Below, piece after piece: positions 59,819 to 64,000 of a stretch of 64,000 nt of DNA. Numbering within the stretch: the first letter of the stretch is position 1; every line of letters starts with the position of its first letter. The position numbers and the translations under genes are program-made. This DNA comes from Umezawaea endophytica (lineage in GTDB: Bacteria; Actinomycetota; Actinomycetes; Mycobacteriales; Pseudonocardiaceae): contig NZ_JANYMP010000002.1 of the NCBI RefSeq assembly GCF_025061645.1, positions 684,494-748,493 on the forward strand. Reading direction: 5' to 3'. The notes beneath the pieces were generated by a model. It was given only the letters and a program-made list of their open reading frames with translations, did no database searches and was not told where the DNA came from.

Positions 59819-60247
59819 ATGAAGATCGCTGACGTGTTGCGGACCAAGGGCTCGGCGGTGGCGACGGTCGAACCGAGAACCCTGGTGGGTGAGCTGCTGG
59901 CCGGGCTGGCCGAGCACAACGTGGGTGCCATGGTCGTGCTCGGACCGGACGGCATCGCGGGGATCGTCTCGGAGCGGGACGTCGTCCGCAGGCTGCACGA
60001 ACGGGGTGCGGAGCTGCTGTCCGCGCCCGTCTCGGAGATCATGACCAAGCTGGTGTTCTCGTGCGCGCCGCAGGACACCGTGGACAGCCTGACCGTGCAG
60101 ATGACCGAACGCCGCATCCGGCACGTCCCGGTGCTCGACGACGGTCGGCTCGTCGGCATCGTGAGCATCGGCGACGTGGTGAAGAGCCACATCAGCCAGC
60201 TCGAGGACAGCCGCGACCAGCTCCAGGCGTACATCGCGCAGGGCTGA
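59819..60247 (+). CDS. CBS-domain pair protein
   Basis: The 142-residue protein is made of two CBS domains (about 8-62 and 75-130), each ending in the usual G-(I/V)-V-S pattern (GIAGIVSERDVVRRL and RLVGIVSIGDVVKSH). Such stand-alone pairs bind adenine nucleotides. Similar short proteins in actinobacteria include the hypoxic response protein Hrp1, but a specific equivalence is not shown. ATG 59819 follows a GGAGG site. It is monocistronic, convergent with the SRPBCC gene. Confidence 0.9.
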   Translation: MKIADVLRTKGSAVATVEPRTLVGELLAGLAEHNVGAMVVLGPDGIAGIVSERDVVRRLHERGAELLSAPVSEIMTKLVFSCAPQDTVDSLTVQMTERRIRHVPVLDDGRLVGIVSIGDVVKSHISQLEDSRDQLQAYIAQG

Positions 60248-60266
60248 CGGTCGGGGCCTTCGGCGG

Positions 60267-60794
60267 TCAGCCCGCCTGCACCGCCGGGGGCTCCGGCACG
60301 TTCTCCGACTTCGTGCCCGCGGGCATGGCCCACATGAACGCGCGCATCAGCGCGTACTGGACCCGCAGGCCCGTCGCGACGTCACCGTTCTCCAGGACCT
60401 GCTTGAGCGCCGTGAGGATGCCCTTCCAGGTGCTGTCGACCTTGTGCAGCTTGTCGACGCCCTCGGGCCAGCCGGAGTTGCGCAGCGTGACCCTGGTGCC
60501 GCCGTCGACCTCGGCCAGTTCCCACGTCACGAGCGTCCACGGGTCGTCGCGCATGGTCAGCCGCTGGGTGTGCGACAGCAGCCGCGGCGGGTCGACCGCG
60601 ACCACCCGGCCGACGACGAACACGCGCTTGCCGTCGGTGGACCGGTAGTACAGCGGAGCTCCGGGCTCCAGGGCGGAGTCGAGGATCGCGTCCATCATGG
60701 CCCGCTGCTTGCCGTCGAGCTTGGTGATCTCGGCCCACACCGCGCCGATGGGTGCGGTGATCACGATGCTGTGGAGGAGTTCCCGCTCAGCCAA
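60267..60794 (-). CDS. SRPBCC (AHSA1-like) protein
   Basis: The 175-residue protein fits the START-like SRPBCC fold: HSIVITAPIGAVWAEITK at the start, VTWELAEVDGGTRVTLRNSGW in the core and a long C-terminal helix. Proteins of this AHSA1 type bind hydrophobic ligands and are often encoded with ArsR regulators, as here. TTG 60794 is the start, overlapping the ArsR stop by eight bases, so they are translated together. Confidence 0.83.
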   Translation of the reverse strand: MAERELLHSIVITAPIGAVWAEITKLDGKQRAMMDAILDSALEPGAPLYYRSTDGKRVFVVGRVVAVDPPRLLSHTQRLTMRDDPWTLVTWELAEVDGGTRVTLRNSGWPEGVDKLHKVDSTWKGILTALKQVLENGDVATGLRVQYALMRAFMWAMPAGTKSENVPEPPAVQAG

Positions 60795-61146
60795 CGTCGT
60801 GTCCTTCCTGCTCGTCGGGCTCGGCCCGTTCCAGGGTGTCCTTGAGGCCGACGAGGGCGGCGGCCCACGGCTGTTCGAACTCGGCGACCCAGCGGCGGTG
60901 GATCCGCTGGATCGGCACCGGGTTCAGGTGGTTGACCCGGCTGCGCCCCTTCGGCTCGACGAGCACCAGGTCGGCTTCGCGGAGCACGCCCAGGTGCTGC
61001 ATGACCACGTGCCGGTCCGACTCCAGCGCCTCGACCAGCTCGCCGGTGGTCCGCGGGCCCGCGCGCAGGACGTCGAGGATCGCCCGGCGCAGGGGGTTCG
61101 CCAACGCGCGCCAGACCAGGTCATCGTCATCTTGTGAGATTCTCAT
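60787..61146 (-). CDS. ArsR-family regulator paired with SRPBCC
   Basis: The 119-residue winged-helix regulator shows WRALANPLRRAILDVLRAGPRTTGELVEAL and the recognition helix SDRHVVMQHLGVLREADLV. No metal-binding cysteines are present. These short ArsR genes upstream of SRPBCC/AHSA1 genes usually autoregulate the pair. ATG 61146 starts it, inside a perfect ATTACGTAAT palindrome, and the opposite gene starts 51 bp away. Confidence 0.88.
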   Translation of the reverse strand: MRISQDDDDLVWRALANPLRRAILDVLRAGPRTTGELVEALESDRHVVMQHLGVLREADLVLVEPKGRSRVNHLNPVPIQRIHRRWVAEFEQPWAAALVGLKDTLERAEPDEQEGHDVG

Positions 61147-61154
61147 TACGTAAT
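61145..61154. promoter_or_regulatory. Palindrome at the ArsR start
   Basis: ATTACGTAAT is a perfect, AT-rich 10-bp palindrome overlapping the ArsR start codon, followed by another AT-rich stretch. It is a candidate self-operator at a leaderless start. Confidence 0.5.
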
Positions 61155-61197
61155 ATTTGTATCACCTGTTGGTGGGTGCGGATAGAGTCGGTGGACC

Positions 61198-62133
61198 ATG
61201 AGCGACGTTCTCACCGAAGCGGCCCGTTCGCTCGTCGAATCCCTGGACGAGCGGCAGCGCGCGACGGCGCTGCGACCCATCACCGACGACGACCTCCGGC
61301 ACCGGTGGAGCTACACGCCCGGCCCCCGCGCCGGGGTGCTGCTCGGCGACCTCGGCCGGGCCCAGCGGAAGGCCGTGCACCACCTGCTCGCCTCGGTGCT
61401 GAGCGAGCACGCCTACGCGCAGGTCGCCACGGTCATGGCACTGGAGGACGTGCTCGACCACCGCGAGGGCGGTGACCGGGACCGCCACCAGGCCGACTAC
61501 TCGGTGGTCCTCTTCGGCACCCCCGGCGCCGACCCGTGGGGCTGGCGGTTCGAGGGCCACCACGTCTCCGTCAGCGTCGTCGTGGTCGACGGGAAGGTGT
61601 CCGCGACGCCGTTCTTCCTCGGCGCGAACCCGGCGCACACGACGTACGGCGGCCTCACGGTCCTGCGCCCGCTGGTCCTGGAGGAGGAACTGCCCCGGCA
61701 GTTGCTCGACCGGATGGGCGCGGAGCACCGGCTGACCGCCGTCGTGTCCGACCACGCCCCGGACGACCTGCGGACCCGCAACGAGCCCCGCCTCGGCGGC
61801 GTCCTCGACCCGGTCGGCATCGCGCTGAGCAGCCTGAACGGCGAGGCGCACGACCTGCTCGCCGGACTCGTCCGCTACTACCTCGACCGCCTGCGGCCGG
61901 ACCTCGCCGCCGCGGAGTTCGCCCGGCTCGACCTCGACCGCGTGCACTTCGCGTGGGAGGGCTCCTCCCGGCCCGGTGAAGGCCACTACTACCGGATCCA
62001 GGCGCCCGACCTGCTGCTGGAGTACGACAACACCCAGGGCGGCGCGAACCACGTGCACTCGGTGTGGCGCAGGCACGCAGGAGACTTCGGCGACGACCTG
62101 CTCGCCGCCCACCACACCGAAGTGGATCACTGA
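61198..62133 (+). CDS. DUF3500 domain protein
   Basis: The 311-residue protein is a DUF3500 member, a family of unknown function. Characteristic segments are WSYTPGPRAGVLLGDLGRAQRKA, the YSVVLFGTPGADPWGWRFEGHHVSV block, PFFLGANPA and the terminal LLLEYDNTQGGANHVHSVWR. Conserved His/Asp/Glu residues hint at an enzyme. ATG 61198 begins it, divergent from the ArsR gene. Endonuclease V begins six bases past its stop, so the two may share a transcript. Confidence 0.88.
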   Translation: MSDVLTEAARSLVESLDERQRATALRPITDDDLRHRWSYTPGPRAGVLLGDLGRAQRKAVHHLLASVLSEHAYAQVATVMALEDVLDHREGGDRDRHQADYSVVLFGTPGADPWGWRFEGHHVSVSVVVVDGKVSATPFFLGANPAHTTYGGLTVLRPLVLEEELPRQLLDRMGAEHRLTAVVSDHAPDDLRTRNEPRLGGVLDPVGIALSSLNGEAHDLLAGLVRYYLDRLRPDLAAAEFARLDLDRVHFAWEGSSRPGEGHYYRIQAPDLLLEYDNTQGGANHVHSVWRRHAGDFGDDLLAAHHTEVDH

Positions 62134-62138
62134 GCCCG

Positions 62139-62792
62139 GTGGAACCAGACTGGCCCCGCACCCCCGAAGACGCGATCACCCTCCAGGAACGGCTCCGCCC
62201 GCTCGTCCGCACCACCACCGACCCCGGCCTGGAGATCCGCACGGTCGCGGGCCTGGACGTCGGGTACGCCGACGACGAGCGGCTCGCCGCGGCCGTCGTC
62301 GTGCTGGACGCCGAAACGCTGGAGACGCTGGACGAGGTCGTGGTGCTCGGCACCACGGACTTCCCGTACGTGCCGGGGCTCTTCGCGTTCCGCGAGCTGC
62401 CGTCGCTGCTCACGGCGCTCGACGCGCTCTCGGTCGCGCCGGACCTGCTGGTGTGCGACGGGCAGGGGCTCGCCCACCCGCGCCGCTTCGGGCTCGCCTG
62501 CCACCTCGGCGTCGTGGTGGACCTGCCGAGCGTTGGCGTGGCGAAGACCCCGATGGGCCCGTTCGCCATGCCCGGTGAAGACCGCGGCTCGGCCACGGAC
62601 CTGCTGCTGGAGGACGAGGTCGTCGGCCGCGCGCTGCGCACCCGTTCCGGCGTGAAGCCGGTCTTCGTGTCCGTGGGGCACCGGCTGGACCTGGACCGGG
62701 CGTGCGCCGAGGTCCTGCGGCTGTGCACGGACTTCCGGCTGCCGGAGACGACCCGGCGCGCGGACTCCCTGGGACGGCTTCAGCTCAGGTAG
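62139..62792 (+). CDS. nfi: Endonuclease V
   Basis: The 217-residue deoxyinosine-specific nuclease cuts one base 3' of hypoxanthine in DNA and acts on deaminated DNA or inosine-containing RNA. The active-site aspartate is in AGLDVGYAD (about residue 40). The wedge and catalytic glutamate are in YVPGLFAFRELP, DLLVCDGQG gives the second Asp, and the conserved HPRRFGLACHLGV and PSVGVAKT segments follow. GTG 62139 is six bases after DUF3500. It overlaps the convergent GH4 gene by 13 bases. Confidence 0.93.
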   Translation: MEPDWPRTPEDAITLQERLRPLVRTTTDPGLEIRTVAGLDVGYADDERLAAAVVVLDAETLETLDEVVVLGTTDFPYVPGLFAFRELPSLLTALDALSVAPDLLVCDGQGLAHPRRFGLACHLGVVVDLPSVGVAKTPMGPFAMPGEDRGSATDLLLEDEVVGRALRTRSGVKPVFVSVGHRLDLDRACAEVLRLCTDFRLPETTRRADSLGRLQLR

Positions 62793-64000
62793 CCCAGTTC
62801 CGGGTGGTGCGCGCGGTAGCCGTCGAGGAGCCTGCGCGCGACGCCGACCGAGTCGACCAGCGGGTGCAGGGCGAAGGCCTTGACGGCGTCGGCCTTCGAG
62901 CCGCCCGCCGCCGCGTCGAGGACGGCCCGGTCGACCGCCTTGACGGTGCCGACCAGAGCTGCGGCGTGGTCGTCGAGCGGGCTCACCACGAGCGGCCGGG
63001 CACCCGTCGCGTCGACCGTGCTCGGCACCTCGATGACGGCCCGCGCGTCCAGGACGGACAGGGTGGAACCGTTGGGGACGTTGAGGATCAGCGTCGTGCG
63101 CCAGTCGTTCGCGATGGCGTGCATCAGGGCCAGCGCGACCTGCTCGTAACCGCCGCCGTCGAGGTCGCCCGAGTCGCGCTCGTCGTCGCGGGTCTCGGCC
63201 ATGTACGTCGCCTCGCGCTCCAGCCGGGTGCGGTCCCAGCTCGCGAAGCTCGGTGCCTCGTAGAACTTCCGCTGCTGCTCCAGGAGGAACGCCCCGCGCG
63301 AGGCGCCGGACGCGACGGCCTCCCTGGTGGAGTAGTAGTAGTGCAGGTACTCGTTCGGGATCGCGCCGAGCGTGCGCAGCCAATCGGCGCCGAAGAGCTT
63401 GCCCTCCTCGAACGACTCCAGCCTGTCCGTGTCGGCCAGCAGGCGCGGCAGCAGGTCCACGCCGTCGACGTGCAGGCTCCGCAGCCAGCCGAGGTGGTTG
63501 AGGCCCACGTAGTCGGGCCACGCCGTGTCGAGGTCCACGTCCAGCGCGCGGGCGACCCGGCGGCCGAGGCCGACGGGGGAGTCGCAGATGCCGATCACCC
63601 GGTCGCCCAGGTGCCGTGCCATCGCCTCGGTGACCACACCCGCGGGGTTGGTGAAGTTGATGACCCACGCCTCGGGCGCGACGGCGGCGATCCGGCGGGC
63701 GATGTCCACGGCCACCGGGACGGTCCGCAGCGCGTAGGAGACGCCGCCCGCGCCGACGGTCTCCTGGCCCAGCACGCCCTCCTGCCGTGCCACGAGCTCG
63801 TCCGCCGCCCGGCCCGCGAGACCGCCGACCCGGATGGCGGAGAACACGAAGTCCGCACCGCGCAGGGCGTCGTCGAGGTCCGTGGTCGCGGTGATCGACG
63901 GCGCGTCCGGCACACCCGCCGAGCGTTCGGCCAGCACCTTCCCGATCGCGTCCAGCCGGGCGCGGTCCACGTCGTGCAGCACCAGTTCGGTCACGCGCCC
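62780..64000 (-). CDS. GH4-family 6-phospho-beta-glucosidase-like protein, 5' end missing
   Basis: The visible 407 residues lack the N-terminal NAD-binding glycine motif, which lies beyond base 64000. The frame is still open there, and the GTG at 63994 is internal (the preceding codons encode Gly-Arg). Glycoside hydrolase family 4 features are ELVLHDVDRARL, FTNPAGVVTEAM, VIGICDSPVGLGR with the metal cysteine, VGLNHLGWLR and the phosphate-side IPNEYLHYYYS. GH4 enzymes need NAD and Mn and work by redox elimination. Substrate is probably a phosphorylated beta-glucoside. Nearby context adds nothing. Confidence 0.88.
   Translation of the reverse strand, partial: GRVTELVLHDVDRARLDAIGKVLAERSAGVPDAPSITATTDLDDALRGADFVFSAIRVGGLAGRAADELVARQEGVLGQETVGAGGVSYALRTVPVAVDIARRIAAVAPEAWVINFTNPAGVVTEAMARHLGDRVIGICDSPVGLGRRVARALDVDLDTAWPDYVGLNHLGWLRSLHVDGVDLLPRLLADTDRLESFEEGKLFGADWLRTLGAIPNEYLHYYYSTREAVASGASRGAFLLEQQRKFYEAPSFASWDRTRLEREATYMAETRDDERDSGDLDGGGYEQVALALMHAIANDWRTTLILNVPNGSTLSVLDARAVIEVPSTVDATGARPLVVSPLDDHAAALVGTVKAVDRAVLDAAAGGSKADAVKAFALHPLVDSVGVARRLLDGYRAHHPELGYLS

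Noticed and set aside
1-64000. tRNA, rRNA or biosynthetic gene cluster
   Set aside because: No cloverleaf or rRNA-like segment was noticed in the gaps, and no synthase, cyclase or RiPP enzyme genes are present.

Overview
The window is about 64 kb of chromosome from a very GC-rich actinomycete. Wobble positions are almost always G or C, starts are often GTG or TTG, many transcripts look leaderless, and several enzymes belong to mycothiol-dependent families. The core gene order DUF3046-recA-recX ... gluABCD-gluRK ... miaB-DUF349-miaA-dapF-hflX-lexA-LysM-nrdR-nrdJ matches the conserved Mycobacterium/Streptomyces/Pseudonocardiales arrangement. Together these features suggest the Pseudonocardiales (Saccharothrix, Actinosynnema or Lentzea type). 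I saw no rRNA, tRNA, CRISPR array, intact insertion sequence or biosynthetic cluster.

Layout. 0-9.6 kb is mixed metabolism: a DUF885 metallopeptidase, an acetyltransferase, a YbaK-type deacylase, an SOS-boxed HEPN gene, a mycothiol-dependent isomerase-like protein, a decayed IS5-type transposase, a PhoD phosphatase, a VOC protein, a 21-bp tandem repeat, and a GntR regulator paired with a true ACC deaminase. 9.6-17.8 kb holds the Lhr repair helicase, a membrane-tethered Hsp70-like protein, an MFS carrier and a previously untracked 41-residue membrane protein. 17.8-22.7 kb is DUF3046-recA-recX followed by a compact RNA-repair cassette (RNA ligase plus HD-phosphoesterase/polynucleotide kinase) and a HAD hydrolase. 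22.8-25.5 kb is the Entner-Doudoroff pair edd-eda. 25.7-29.8 kb is a succinate dehydrogenase operon of the Sdh1 type. 29.9-36.9 kb has a small secreted protein, the gluABCD glutamate importer, the divergent GluR/GluK-like two-component system and an orphan TAXI lipoprotein. 36.9-50.8 kb is the conserved miaB-to-nrdR block, interrupted by a pair of large palindromic repeats and by an MFS/SMP-30/ArsR insertion. 50.9-53.8 kb is nrdJ. 53.9-64 kb holds a rifampicin phosphotransferase-like enzyme, a CGNR regulator, another mycothiol-family protein, a DUF2293 protein flanked by two related tiny basic proteins, a CBS protein, an ArsR/SRPBCC pair, DUF3500, endonuclease V and a truncated GH4 glycosidase.

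Functional themes. DNA damage control dominates. Four LexA boxes are visible (HEPN gene, recA, lexA, LysM division-control gene). Two LexA-independent RecA-NDp (PafBC-type) promoters share an 11-base core, one at recA and one at lhr. recA, recX, lexA, lhr, nfi, nrdR and nrdJ all lie here, with RNA end-healing and sealing genes directly behind recX. Glutamate import is arranged with attenuator-like hairpins around the binding-protein gene and a facing two-component system. The least explained structures are the 105-bp inverted palindromic elements with compensated stems at 38.9-39.3 kb, the 44-bp and 21-bp tandem repeats, and the strand-skewed 3' ends of the genes around them.
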